Shown here: piece by piece, positions 1 to 7,662 of the stretch
How positions within the stretch are numbered: position 1 is the stretch's first letter
Layout of the letters: each line of letters opens with the position of its first letter
Assembly (NCBI GenBank): GCA_019639175.1
Contig: JAHBSK010000008.1
Location: 62,001 to 126,000, forward strand
Origin: Acidobacteriota bacterium
GTDB taxonomy: Bacteria; Acidobacteriota; Blastocatellia; Pyrinomonadales; Pyrinomonadaceae
Reading direction: 5' to 3'
Length of the DNA: 64,000 nt
Made by a program: the position numbers and the translations under genes
Notes under the pieces: model-generated
Database searches by the model: none
The model's input: the letters and a program-made list of their open reading frames with translations, nothing else
What the model was told of the DNA's origin: nothing

Positions 1-438
1 GGTGGCGCGGTGTCGCGGCGTGTCAAAATCGTAAAGATATGTCGCGGTCTTGTTGCCTATCGGCAGCAGCGGCAATTCCCGAAAATTTTGCTTTTCGTCA
101 GCCGCTTCCAAAATCCGCTCGATCTCATTCGTGCCGATAAAGGCATCGACCTCCGGCAGTTCTTTTATAAGGTCATCGCGATAGCGTTCGACCAGGCATC
201 CGGCAACGACGACCCGTTTTGCCTTTCCGCCCTCTTTCAGCCGTGTCGCCTCAAGTATCGCTTCGACAGACTCCTGCTTTGCCGACTCGATAAAGCCGCA
301 CGTATTCACGACGACCGTTTCCGCCTCGTCCGCGTTATTTGTTATTTCCCAGCCGGCCTGTTCGAGCGTCCCCATCATCACCTCGCTGTCAACGAGGTTC
401 TTGGGACATCCGAGGCTGACAAATCCTACTTTCTTCAT
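1..438 (-). CDS. rimO: Ribosomal protein S12 methylthiotransferase RimO, N-terminal part
   Basis: N-terminal fragment of the radical-SAM enzyme that methylthiolates an aspartate of ribosomal protein S12. The gene begins with ATG at 438 and runs off the left edge in frame, so about 146 residues are visible: the UPF0004 domain and nothing of the radical SAM or TRAM domains. The opening MKKVGFVSLGCPKNLVDSE is typical of RimO rather than MiaB. Cysteines expected to hold the auxiliary Fe-S cluster appear at residue 11, in NTCGF and in VAGCL. The last visible part reads into IGTNEIERIL. It lies downstream of the toxin-antitoxin remnant on the same strand. The identity is secure; the length is unknown because of the truncation. 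Confidence 0.93.
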   Translation of the reverse strand, partial: MKKVGFVSLGCPKNLVDSEVMMGTLEQAGWEITNNADEAETVVVNTCGFIESAKQESVEAILEATRLKEGGKAKRVVVAGCLVERYRDDLIKELPEVDAFIGTNEIERILEAADEKQNFRELPLLPIGNKTATYLYDFDTPRHRAT

Positions 439-479
439 CTACTTCCTTAAGCCGCACACCCCTAAGCGGCAAACAACGC

Positions 480-509
480 GTCATGTATGGCTCGGTCACG
501 ATACATGAC
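480..509. other. Hairpin between rimO and the broken toxin gene
   Basis: A perfect 9-bp inverted repeat (GTCATGTAT at 480-488 and ATACATGAC at 501-509) with a 12-nt loop sits in the 76-bp spacer upstream of rimO. No clear T-run follows on the minus strand, so it may be a weak terminator for the toxin transcript or only a symmetric site. The function is not shown. Confidence 0.4.
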
Positions 510-514
510 GTGTC

Positions 515-951
515 TTAATTTCCTGATTCCCAATTAAATTGTCGTATCAGGGCGATCTTTTCAAAATCTTTTGCGTTGCTTGTGATCAATGTCAAGCCGT
601 GACGCAAGGCACCCATTGCGATCAGAACATCGTTGGTGACGCGGCCTTTGCCAACCGTCTCATATCCGAATCTCTGTCCGAACCTGTTGATTATTTCCCG
701 GTTTCAACCCAATCCGTTTTATTAGGAACAAGAAGCCTGTTGTTTGATTCGAATACCTTTTGGATGCGTGCGAGCAGCTTTTGGGTCTTTATATCAACCG
801 CTCCGGCAAGCAACTCCTCTAAAACGACAACGCTAAGCCAAACGGGCATCTGGCCGTTTCGGTCTTCGTAATTACGCAACAGGAAGATGCTCTCGTCACC
901 TTTCCTGAGAGCGTTGATATAGACGGAGGAATCAAAAACAATACCCGGCAC
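515..951 (-). pseudogene. VapC-type PIN-domain toxin gene broken by a one-base frameshift
   Basis: Starts at 951, three bases after the antitoxin stop codon. The first frame gives 86 residues with a PIN-domain beginning (FDSSVYINAL, LEELLAG) and stops at 691 with ETGK. Restoring one A in the A-run at 694-696 changes the reading to ETGKIINRFG and continues without a stop through VTNDVLIAMGALRHG and SNAKDF to a TAA at 515-517. That gives a normal PIN toxin of about 145 residues. The acidic residues lost from the 86-residue product (ND of VTNDVL, D of AKDF) are ones PIN nucleases need for metal binding, so the short product is probably inactive. A sequencing or assembly error in the run cannot be excluded. 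Confidence 0.85.
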
Positions 952-954
952 GCG

Positions 955-1194
955 TTACTCCAGATTTCCGTAAACGTCTATGATCTGATGTTTGTCGTTA
1001 ACCAACTCGCGGACAAATTTCTTGTGGGCCGTCCATACTTTTTTGTTGGCCTCGGCTTCTGATATCACTTTATCCAGTGCCCTTTCGACCGTTTCGGTCT
1101 CAGTTGCCGCCCCAAGTATCTTTTTAGCTTTGCTCAACTTGGTTTGGCTCAAGATCAAGTGCTTGTTCCGTTTTGATGAAATTGCGGTATTCAT
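955..1194 (-). CDS. VapB-type antitoxin
   Basis: Small 79-residue protein resembling antitoxins paired with PIN toxins. The motif TKLSKAKKILGAATETETV followed by ERALDKVI matches the helix region of the VapB-like families that carry the TETETVERAL signature. The N-terminus is basic (SSKRNKH), consistent with DNA binding, and the C-terminal half probably wraps the toxin. It precedes the frameshifted PIN gene by three bases, the usual antitoxin-first order. The antitoxin frame is intact although its toxin is broken, as expected when a toxin decays first. Autoregulation is likely through the repeats just upstream at 1200-1228. The exact family name is uncertain. Confidence 0.75.
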   Translation of the reverse strand: MNTAISSKRNKHLILSQTKLSKAKKILGAATETETVERALDKVISEAEANKKVWTAHKKFVRELVNDKHQIIDVYGNLE

Positions 1195-1199
1195 ACGTT

Positions 1200-1228
1200 A
1201 TGCACATAATAACACAACACATGCACAT
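1200..1228 (-). promoter_or_regulatory. Candidate operator upstream of the antitoxin gene
   Basis: The octamer ATGTGCAT (minus strand) occurs twice, at 1200-1207 and 1221-1228, 21 bp or two helical turns apart, immediately upstream of the antitoxin ATG at 1194. Such spacing suits dimeric autoregulatory antitoxins. A TATTAT that could be a -10 box lies between the copies. This is pattern evidence only. Confidence 0.4.
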
Positions 1229-1255
1229 CATATACCTCACCGGAGGAGTGCCAGA

Positions 1256-3445
1256 TCATGCATTATTTTCATCTATCGCATTTAACCAACTCTCAATATC
1301 GGCCTGTTCGTCCTTTGACAGCTTCTTTTCGCCGAATCGGACAAGATTGTATTTTTCGGTTATGCGAACGGCCTCGGTAAAACCGCTGGCATACGCAAAT
1401 TCCATCGGTGACTGATGCGGTTCACGCCTAATGCCCTTCAAATCGAGTATCGCAAGAAGCCGCGAGTAAAATTCAACTGCTGTTTCTCGTTCTCCAAAAA
1501 GACGCCTATGCAAACGGTGCCATATTGAAAGCGAGCGAATGCGTCGGTAAAGCCAGATGAGAAAAATGACACCAACGGCGACGGCCAAAACAAGCAACGC
1601 TCCATAACCAAGCGCCGCAATGCTGGACGCGAAGCCGTTGTCGCCGCGAACTTCAGCCCACCATGCGGTGAGAGAATCGACGACATCGTTGGCGGCGGCC
1701 GCCAAACTGTTGTTGTAACTGGAAACCCCGCGTCTGACCGATGTAAAAAGCGACCTTTGTTCCTGGCTGTCGAACGCGACGAAATATTGTATCCAGAACA
1801 TCTCAAGCGCCTCGAGGTATTTACCCACACGCTCCGTCATTCCTCCCGCGCCTTCCGAACCGGGTCCGGCGGGCGGTGTCGGGTCGAACGGAACCCACAC
1901 ATCCTCAGCGGGAAAATAGACCTCGACCCACGAATGGGCCTCGCGCTGGCGAACGACATAAACATCGGCGGTCTCATTGTATTCACCTGCCTGAAAACCG
2001 TTGACAACACGTGTGGCAATGCCCTGCGTGCGGAGCATTATCGCCATCGCGGTGGCAAAATATTCGCAATGCCCTTCGCGGACGTTGAAAAGAAAATCTG
2101 CCAACGGTTGCTCGCCGCCGGCCTTTTGCACAAGGGTGTATCCAAACTCCGACCGCAGAAACCGTTCGGTCGCAACCGCGGCATCGTAACGGTTGTCTGC
2201 CTCGCCTATCACTTTCAGCGCCAGATCATATATGCGTTCGTCCTGATCGCGTGGAAATTGCAGGTAATCCCTGTATTCGTATGGATAGGCCGTGCCGTCC
2301 GCCCTCAGCACGTCAGGTTCGGGCAGCGATGTGTCCGAAAGCACCTTGTAGGATATACGTTCGCCCACACGCGGAAACGAAATGGCATCGTAGCTGTCTT
2401 TGAACAAGACCGGAAAATTTCCCTGTATCCCGACGGCTTTCGGCAGGGCGAAAAGCACCGGCGTTTCCATCGGTTCCAAGTAAAAGGTTTGAATGTGAAG
2501 ATCCTCAGAGCCTCGCGCAAAATTGACCTGGATGACATCTCTTCCGCCGCGTTCAAAAACATCGCGGAAACTCATTCGCGAACGCCGCCACGACAGGTTA
2601 TCGAACCTGTCCAGAGCAATTCCGCGCCATCGCAATGGCAGCCCGTGCGTCGCCGCGTCCTCCACACGAACACGCATCACCACCTCATCGCTCTGTTGTA
2701 TCTCCCCGATGCCGCCAAGACGAACGGTGTCCGAAAAACCCGTCGAGGTCGAAAGCCTGCCCTGATTTCCGCCTATTCCCGCTCCGGCGACACGCGGCAG
2801 CAAAAAGAACATCGGCGTTGCCACCGCTATCATTGCCATTATCAGCAAAATGGAAACAACCGGCAGCCTGCGCGAGATCGACAAAGGCTTCTTTGTCTTT
2901 TCTCCGCGCGGTTCTGACGGTATTGACGACGTTATCGCCATTTCCGTTCTTCTCATTTCAAAAAGAACGATGGCCGAGATCATGGCAAATACAAAAAGAA
3001 TGAAGCTGCCCAAGTAGAGGGCGCTGATGGTGATGCCGGCGGCCAGCAGCACTTCAAAAAATGACATCACGTACAGAAACACCCAGTCTCTGTCCGCTTT
3101 TTTCTGAAGCAGCTTTATCGCGGCCAATGCCAGTATCATTCGGGCAAGAATGCCCGGAAGCGCCTGCCCCGACGCCATCGGGCCAAAGACCTGATATTGC
3201 CAGAGAAGAAAGAACACGGGAACGGCGAGTATGACAAAGGCGGTTCCGAGAAATTCCGACAACTGAAACCTTGTCCCCTCCAGAAACCACGAGACCGCCA
3301 TCACCAAAAGGAACATCCCGGCGCCGAAAGTTCCGATGCCGCCCGATACCCACAGCGACAGAGCGCCGCAAAATACGACTCCGTAAGAAAGGCTGCGAAA
3401 AAGCGTTTCTGAGATCATTGTCGGCAGAAAAAGCTCCCGCACCAT
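1256..3445 (-). CDS. Transglutaminase-like membrane protein (DUF3488/TgpA type)
   Basis: 729-residue polytopic protein. Roughly the first 220 residues form several hydrophobic segments (DUF3488 region). They are followed by a periplasmic part with a transglutaminase core whose triad is visible: Cys460 in REGHCEYFATAMAIML, His504 in REAHSWVEV and an Asp near 520 in VPFDPTPP. A further membrane segment lies near residue 610 (ALLVLAVAVGVIFLIW), and the C-terminal cytoplasmic tail resembles DUF4129. Family members are envelope transglutaminases or proteases; the substrate is unknown. The ATG at 3445 has no strong ribosome site, and ATG 3418 is an alternative. It is followed downstream by the toxin-antitoxin pair and preceded by arginase on the same strand. 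Confidence 0.88.
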   Translation of the reverse strand: MVRELFLPTMISETLFRSLSYGVVFCGALSLWVSGGIGTFGAGMFLLVMAVSWFLEGTRFQLSEFLGTAFVILAVPVFFLLWQYQVFGPMASGQALPGILARMILALAAIKLLQKKADRDWVFLYVMSFFEVLLAAGITISALYLGSFILFVFAMISAIVLFEMRRTEMAITSSIPSEPRGEKTKKPLSISRRLPVVSILLIMAMIAVATPMFFLLPRVAGAGIGGNQGRLSTSTGFSDTVRLGGIGEIQQSDEVVMRVRVEDAATHGLPLRWRGIALDRFDNLSWRRSRMSFRDVFERGGRDVIQVNFARGSEDLHIQTFYLEPMETPVLFALPKAVGIQGNFPVLFKDSYDAISFPRVGERISYKVLSDTSLPEPDVLRADGTAYPYEYRDYLQFPRDQDERIYDLALKVIGEADNRYDAAVATERFLRSEFGYTLVQKAGGEQPLADFLFNVREGHCEYFATAMAIMLRTQGIATRVVNGFQAGEYNETADVYVVRQREAHSWVEVYFPAEDVWVPFDPTPPAGPGSEGAGGMTERVGKYLEALEMFWIQYFVAFDSQEQRSLFTSVRRGVSSYNNSLAAAANDVVDSLTAWWAEVRGDNGFASSIAALGYGALLVLAVAVGVIFLIWLYRRIRSLSIWHRLHRRLFGERETAVEFYSRLLAILDLKGIRREPHQSPMEFAYASGFTEAVRITEKYNLVRFGEKKLSKDEQADIESWLNAIDENNA

Positions 3446-3519
3446 TATACCGCGTAGCGGCAGGCACGGGCAGGCATTATCTGAATTGGACGCGGAAAAC
3501 CGGGCAAGAGATGTCGATC

Positions 3520-4476
3520 TTAGAGAATTGTCTTGCCAAAAGCGGAAAGAATAAGCTCACAGGCCAGCGAAACGGTTATGTTCGAACGATCCAGCAGCGG
3601 ATTGACCTCCACTATCTCGAAGGAACGCATACCGCCGTGTTCGGCAACGGCCTCAAGGCCCAAATGGGCCTCGCGATAGGTGATGCCGCCGCGGACAAGC
3701 GTGCCCGAACCGGGAGCAAAACGCGGATCCAGAACATCAACATCGAACGTGACCGCATAACCGCCCGGAGCCTTTGAGGCAATGGCGATGGCGTCGGTGA
3801 CGCACGCCAGCATCCCGCGACGGTCGATGTCGCTCATGGTAAAAAAGTTGTCGCGAAGCCCCAATTCATGGATGGCACGCCGTTCGGCCGGGTCAAAATC
3901 GCGTCCGCCGATATGTGCCAGATATTCCGGCTTTATCTTTGGCGAATAGCCTTCGAGGTTGACCAGTTCAGGCGCTCCTCGGCCGAGTATCGTCGCCATC
4001 GGCATTCCATGGATGTTGCCCGACATCGTCGTTTCAGGAGTGTTTATATCGGCATGAGCATCGAACCAGACCAGGCCGATCTCCTCGCCCTGTTCCCTGA
4101 AGTAAGATGCTACGGCTGAAAAAGTGCCGCTGTTTATGCTGTGGTCGCCGCCGAGGATTATCGGGATCGAACCGGTCGCCAATATCGCCTTGAGTGCGGT
4201 CGAGACATTGGCGAAGGAAGCGGTTATCTCCTTTAAATACTTGGTTTTGTCTTCGGGGTCGGCGGGCCTTTCGGGTTTGATTATGTCTGCGTCACCGGCG
4301 TCGCTGACCGTATAGCCAAGGTCGGCCAGATGTTCATGAAGCTGTTTGTCACGGATCCGTGACATCCGCATCGCGTCCACACCCAATTCACTGCCCATCT
4401 TTGCCGCGCCGTAGCCTAAAGGCACGCCGAGGATGGTCACATGTTTTCCTTTTCCCGGAAATTCGTTATTGTCCAT
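3520..4476 (-). CDS. rocF: Arginase
   Basis: Hydrolyses arginine to ornithine and urea. The manganese-binding motifs of the ureohydrolase fold are all present: GGDHS, DAHADIN and DVDVLDP. The end NPLLDRSNITVSLACELI followed by LSAFGKTIL is typical of arginase rather than agmatinase. The start is taken as ATG at 4476 (MDNNEFPGKGKHVTILG), eight bases after the HPr stop codon; a longer frame starting at 4527 would overlap ptsH and adds residues with no family counterpart. Length 318 residues, slightly longer than the usual 300. It is the last gene of the rpoN-PTS cluster, so it may be co-transcribed with the nitrogen-PTS regulators. That link is inference. Confidence 0.9.
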   Translation of the reverse strand: MDNNEFPGKGKHVTILGVPLGYGAAKMGSELGVDAMRMSRIRDKQLHEHLADLGYTVSDAGDADIIKPERPADPEDKTKYLKEITASFANVSTALKAILATGSIPIILGGDHSINSGTFSAVASYFREQGEEIGLVWFDAHADINTPETTMSGNIHGMPMATILGRGAPELVNLEGYSPKIKPEYLAHIGGRDFDPAERRAIHELGLRDNFFTMSDIDRRGMLACVTDAIAIASKAPGGYAVTFDVDVLDPRFAPGSGTLVRGGITYREAHLGLEAVAEHGGMRSFEIVEVNPLLDRSNITVSLACELILSAFGKTIL

Positions 4477-4483
4477 ACAATCG

Positions 4484-4753
4484 TCAGATCTCTCCAAAAC
4501 CTTCCGCAAAAAGATCACGGACGGCATCTGCCGCAGCCCGTTCGTCAGGCCCCTCCACCATCAGTGTAAGCTCGGTTCCCTTGCCTGCCGCCATCGCCAA
4601 AATGCTGAGTATTGATTTTGCGTCGGCAAATTCCGTGGCTGACCGGGCAATGGTCATCCTGCTTTCAAATGCCGAGGCAAGCCTGACAAGCTGTGCTGCC
4701 GCCCGCGCGTGCAGGCCCAGCGGATTGACGACGGTTAGCTTCTCTTCTATCAA
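4484..4753 (-). CDS. ptsH: HPr-family phosphocarrier protein
   Basis: 89-residue HPr. The phosphoacceptor His15 is in GLHARAAAQLV. A serine at 47 in DAKSILSILAM matches the regulatory serine that HPr kinase phosphorylates. It passes phosphate between enzyme I and EIIA, or here more likely serves signalling because no sugar permease lies nearby. It is one base downstream of the EIIA gene and in the same cluster as hprK, the enzyme that would modify Ser47. Enzyme I is not in the window. Confidence 0.93.
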   Translation of the reverse strand: MIEEKLTVVNPLGLHARAAAQLVRLASAFESRMTIARSATEFADAKSILSILAMAAGKGTELTLMVEGPDERAAADAVRDLFAEGFGEI

Positions 4754-4754
4754 A

Positions 4755-5171
4755 CTATTTCCCTTTTTGCGGTTCCAACAAAGCGGCGGTGCGGTAGATC
4801 GACCGCTTTCCCTGATCTTCCACCATCTTGGCTATTTCAGAAAGCGATGCGTCAGCCGCATGTGATGCCAGTTTTATCACCATCGGCAGGTTTACGCCCG
4901 TCACTATCTCGACCTCATCCTCTTTCAGGAACATCGCCGAGATATTGGTCGGTGTGCCGCCGAACATATCCGTCATCAGCAGCACACCGCTGCCCGATGA
5001 GACCTTTTCTATTGCGCGTTCGATCTCTTTCTTTGCCAGGTCAACGTCATCGTGCCAGCCAATGGAAACAGCGGTTATATGGCCGAGTTCGCCCACGACG
5101 GCCTCGGCCGCCGCCAGCAATTCGTTCGCAACCTGTCCGTGAGAAACTATAACTCCGCCGATCTTATTCAT
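4755..5171 (-). CDS. PTS system fructose/mannose-type EIIA component
   Basis: 138-residue EIIA of the mannose family. The phosphorylatable histidine is His11 in IVSHGQVANELL. The family motif MTDMFGGTPTN is clear near the middle, and the length suits a free-standing EIIA domain. No EIIB, EIIC or EIID genes lie nearby, so a regulatory rather than transport role is likely, as in the PTS fragments attached to rpoN clusters of other bacteria. It is five bases downstream of rapZ and one base upstream of ptsH, clearly one transcription unit. Confidence 0.9.
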   Translation of the reverse strand: MNKIGGVIVSHGQVANELLAAAEAVVGELGHITAVSIGWHDDVDLAKKEIERAIEKVSSGSGVLLMTDMFGGTPTNISAMFLKEDEVEIVTGVNLPMVIKLASHAADASLSEIAKMVEDQGKRSIYRTAALLEPQKGK

Positions 5172-5176
5172 TGTTC

Positions 5177-6073
5177 CTATTTTTGCATATCACGGTGAAC
5201 GACCGAAATATCAAATCCTTTTTTTCGCAGACGTTTTCGGAGTTCATTGGAAACCATCACCGACCGATGCCGCCCGCCCGTACAGCCGACGCCGATGGTC
5301 AGATATGATTTCCCTTCGCGTTTATAAAAAGGCAGCAGATACGTCAGCAGGTCGGTAAATCTGTCTAAAGTCTCGGCAACATCGGTATTTTTGTTCAGGT
5401 ATCTGACGATCTTTGGGTCTTCGCCGGCCAGATGGCGAAGTTCCTTTTCAAAATACGGATTTGGCAGATGCCGAACGTCGAACATAAGGTCAACGTCCCT
5501 TGGTGTGCCGTATTTATGACCGAAACTCAGTATCTGAATCTGTAACGGCGTTGCATCTTCACTGTGGGCGAACTGCTGAATTATGTATCGGCGAAGCGTA
5601 TGAACGGTATGGTCTGACGTGTCAACGATGAGGTCTGCCATCGACCGTATCGCCACCATCGCCTTTCTTTCGCGGCGGATCGCCCTTAACAGGCCTTGTC
5701 CCGAGTCAGCCGGATGCGGCCGCCGAGTTTCTGAGAACCTTTGGCGCAGCACCTCGTCGGCGGCTTCAAAAAACACTACAAAGATCGGGATCTTTTTCTT
5801 TTCGAGGGCTTTTATCTCGGTCGGAAATTCGGCAAGGAAATGCCGCTCGCGGATGTTTACCACAAGTGCTGCCTTTTCTATCGCCGGACGGCCTTCGTCG
5901 TCCTGCTCCATCAGACGCGCGAACGTGGACAGCATCGTCAGCGGCAGGTTATCGACGCAAAAATATCCCAGATCCTCAAATGCGTTCGTCGCAGAACTCA
6001 TCCCCGATCCGCTGAGGCCGGTTATGATAACGAGCCTCGATTGCGACGGCTGTTCTCGTTTCCGTTTAGCCAT
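5177..6073 (-). CDS. rapZ: RNase adapter / nucleotide-binding protein RapZ
   Basis: 298 residues. The N-terminal P-loop is GLSGSGMSS (residues about 19-27), and a second family motif, GVGCTGGRHRSV, lies near the C-terminus. RapZ-family proteins bind nucleotides and, in enteric bacteria, direct RNase E to the small RNA GlmZ; in other phyla the target is unknown. It lies between hprK and the EIIA gene, the standard position in rpoN clusters. Serine M-S-S replaces K-S/T after the Walker lysine position (GSGMSSA rather than GSGKST), which is also common in this family. Identity secure, role in this organism inferred. Confidence 0.93.
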   Translation of the reverse strand: MAKRKREQPSQSRLVIITGLSGSGMSSATNAFEDLGYFCVDNLPLTMLSTFARLMEQDDEGRPAIEKAALVVNIRERHFLAEFPTEIKALEKKKIPIFVVFFEAADEVLRQRFSETRRPHPADSGQGLLRAIRRERKAMVAIRSMADLIVDTSDHTVHTLRRYIIQQFAHSEDATPLQIQILSFGHKYGTPRDVDLMFDVRHLPNPYFEKELRHLAGEDPKIVRYLNKNTDVAETLDRFTDLLTYLLPFYKREGKSYLTIGVGCTGGRHRSVMVSNELRKRLRKKGFDISVVHRDMQK

Positions 6074-6108
6074 GATCCCCGTTTTTTTTATCGTGAAATA
6101 AGGTAATG

Positions 6109-7074
6109 CTAACTGTTGCTATTACTGCCGACCGCCTCAGAATGTTTCAATAACATATCTGCGGCGGCATTGAAACCCGCGTTTTGGGTCAAAAATATCT
6201 TCACCGCGGTCTCGACCAGCGTGGCGATATTTCTTCCCGGTCGAACCGGCAGGGCGAATTTACGCCTGCTGATGCCCAGCAATTTTTGCTCAAGCTGTTC
6301 CAGGCCGATGCGGTCTATTGCAGCCGCGTCATCCCACCGTTGAAATTCAATGAAAAGATCTATCGAGATGTCCTCGCACACGGCGGCAACACCGAAAAGC
6401 TCGCGAACATTCACTATGCCGAGGCCGCGTATCTCCAGATGCTCAAATGTCAGCTTTGGCGATGCTCCGAACAAACTGCTGCCTATGCGTTTTACACGGA
6501 CCGCGTCATCAGCCACAAGGCGGTGTCCGCGAGTGATAAGGTCAAGGGCGCTTTCCGATTTTCCGATGCCGGATTCGCCGGTTATCAGCACACCGATGCC
6601 GCCCATCTCCATCAGCACGCCGTGGATCGTGATCTCGCGGGCCAGGCGTTCACGCAGCAGTTCGGTCGTGATGTTTATCGCCTGAGAACTGACCATCTGC
6701 GTCGTCAGCACGGGAACATTGATGTCATCTGCTATTTGTTTGAGTTCCAGCGGCGGCTTCAGGCCTTTTGTCACCAGAACGCACGGGGTCTTTTGAAGAT
6801 CGAGCTTTCTGAACGCAGCCTCACGCCCCTCGGAATTCATTTTTTCAAGGAACGTTATCTCATTGTTCCCGATCATCTGAATTCTTCCGGGACGCACATA
6901 GTCATTGAAGCCTGCCAGCGCAAGCCCCAGTTTCTGCACCCTGTCCGAAGAGATGTATCGGTCGTCCAGCCCGCCGCGGCCGGCAACGACATCAATGCCG
7001 ATGGACGGATCGGCCAGGCGGCAAAATTCCGCCACCGAAACGCTTTTTTCCTCCGTGACAGTTGGTTCGATCAT
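6109..7074 (-). CDS. hprK: HPr kinase/phosphorylase
   Basis: 321-residue bifunctional enzyme that phosphorylates and dephosphorylates a serine of HPr. Walker A is GESGIGKSE (about residue 160) followed by ALDLITRGHRLVADD. The C-terminal signature LPVRPGRNIATLVETA is also present. The N-terminal domain (residues about 10-135) has the usual family fold features. Its substrate is presumably the HPr at 4484, whose Ser47 is conserved. It is five bases downstream of hpf and 35 bases upstream of rapZ. Full length for the family. Confidence 0.95.
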   Translation of the reverse strand: MIEPTVTEEKSVSVAEFCRLADPSIGIDVVAGRGGLDDRYISSDRVQKLGLALAGFNDYVRPGRIQMIGNNEITFLEKMNSEGREAAFRKLDLQKTPCVLVTKGLKPPLELKQIADDINVPVLTTQMVSSQAINITTELLRERLAREITIHGVLMEMGGIGVLITGESGIGKSESALDLITRGHRLVADDAVRVKRIGSSLFGASPKLTFEHLEIRGLGIVNVRELFGVAAVCEDISIDLFIEFQRWDDAAAIDRIGLEQLEQKLLGISRRKFALPVRPGRNIATLVETAVKIFLTQNAGFNAAADMLLKHSEAVGSNSNS

Positions 7075-7078
7075 TGGA

Positions 7079-7618
7079 TCATGGTTCGATCAGGCCAAAA
7101 TTGCCGTCCTTTCTCGTATAAATGACCGAGATGCGGTCGGTGTCGGCATTGCGAAAAACAAAGAACGACGCGTCCGTCCCGCTCAATTCCAAAGCTCCTT
7201 CCTCAGGCGTCATCGGCTTGACCGCGTAACGACGGGTCTTGATGATCCGCGGCTTTGACGGCGAAGGTTTTACTTCCGATGACCTTTCGCCTATCGTACC
7301 TGCCTTTATCGCCTTGTGCGAACGGTCTATGACCTTGTTCTTCAGCTTCAGGGCCTGCCGTTCTATCTTATCGACCGAACGCGACAGCGATAGGTACATA
7401 TCCGCGTCGGTCGTTGTGGCGGTCAGCACGTCGCTTCGCCATTTGACGACTATCTCGGCCCGGTGACGCCCTCTTTCGACCTCAATGGTCACGTGGGCCT
7501 CGGCACGCTTGCCCTTGAACAGATGTTCGATCCTTTTGAAATGAGACTCAACGTGTTTGCGAAGAGCCGGAGTTACCTCGATATGGCGGCCAGTGTATTC
7601 TATTTTCATATTTTCCAC
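7079..7618 (-). CDS. hpf: Ribosome hibernation promoting factor, long form
   Basis: 179 residues. The N-terminal S30AE domain (MKIEYTGRHIEVTPALRKHV) binds the 30S decoding site. After a linker, a C-terminal domain (MTPEEGALELSGTDASFFVF) is the dimerisation module of long HPF, which pairs 70S ribosomes into 100S particles in stationary phase. The first ATG (7618, MENM) and the fourth codon are both possible starts. It is located just after rpoN, the classic order. Not short or broken. Confidence 0.93.
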   Translation of the reverse strand: MENMKIEYTGRHIEVTPALRKHVESHFKRIEHLFKGKRAEAHVTIEVERGRHRAEIVVKWRSDVLTATTTDADMYLSLSRSVDKIERQALKLKNKVIDRSHKAIKAGTIGERSSEVKPSPSKPRIIKTRRYAVKPMTPEEGALELSGTDASFFVFRNADTDRISVIYTRKDGNFGLIEP

Positions 7619-7662
7619 CTTGTATATCTTTGACTTATGACATTCGGGGCACAGACAACGGT

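Noticed and set aside
1230..1260. A third sigma-54 promoter (TGGCAC on the minus strand)
   Set aside because: No TTGC-like element at the right spacing, and it sits at the end of the transglutaminase gene.
1757..2917. Long plus-strand frame of 386 codons opposite the transglutaminase gene
   Set aside because: It is antisense to a well-supported gene and its translation has no recognisable motifs; the same holds for long frames at 13433-14452 and 22371-23609.
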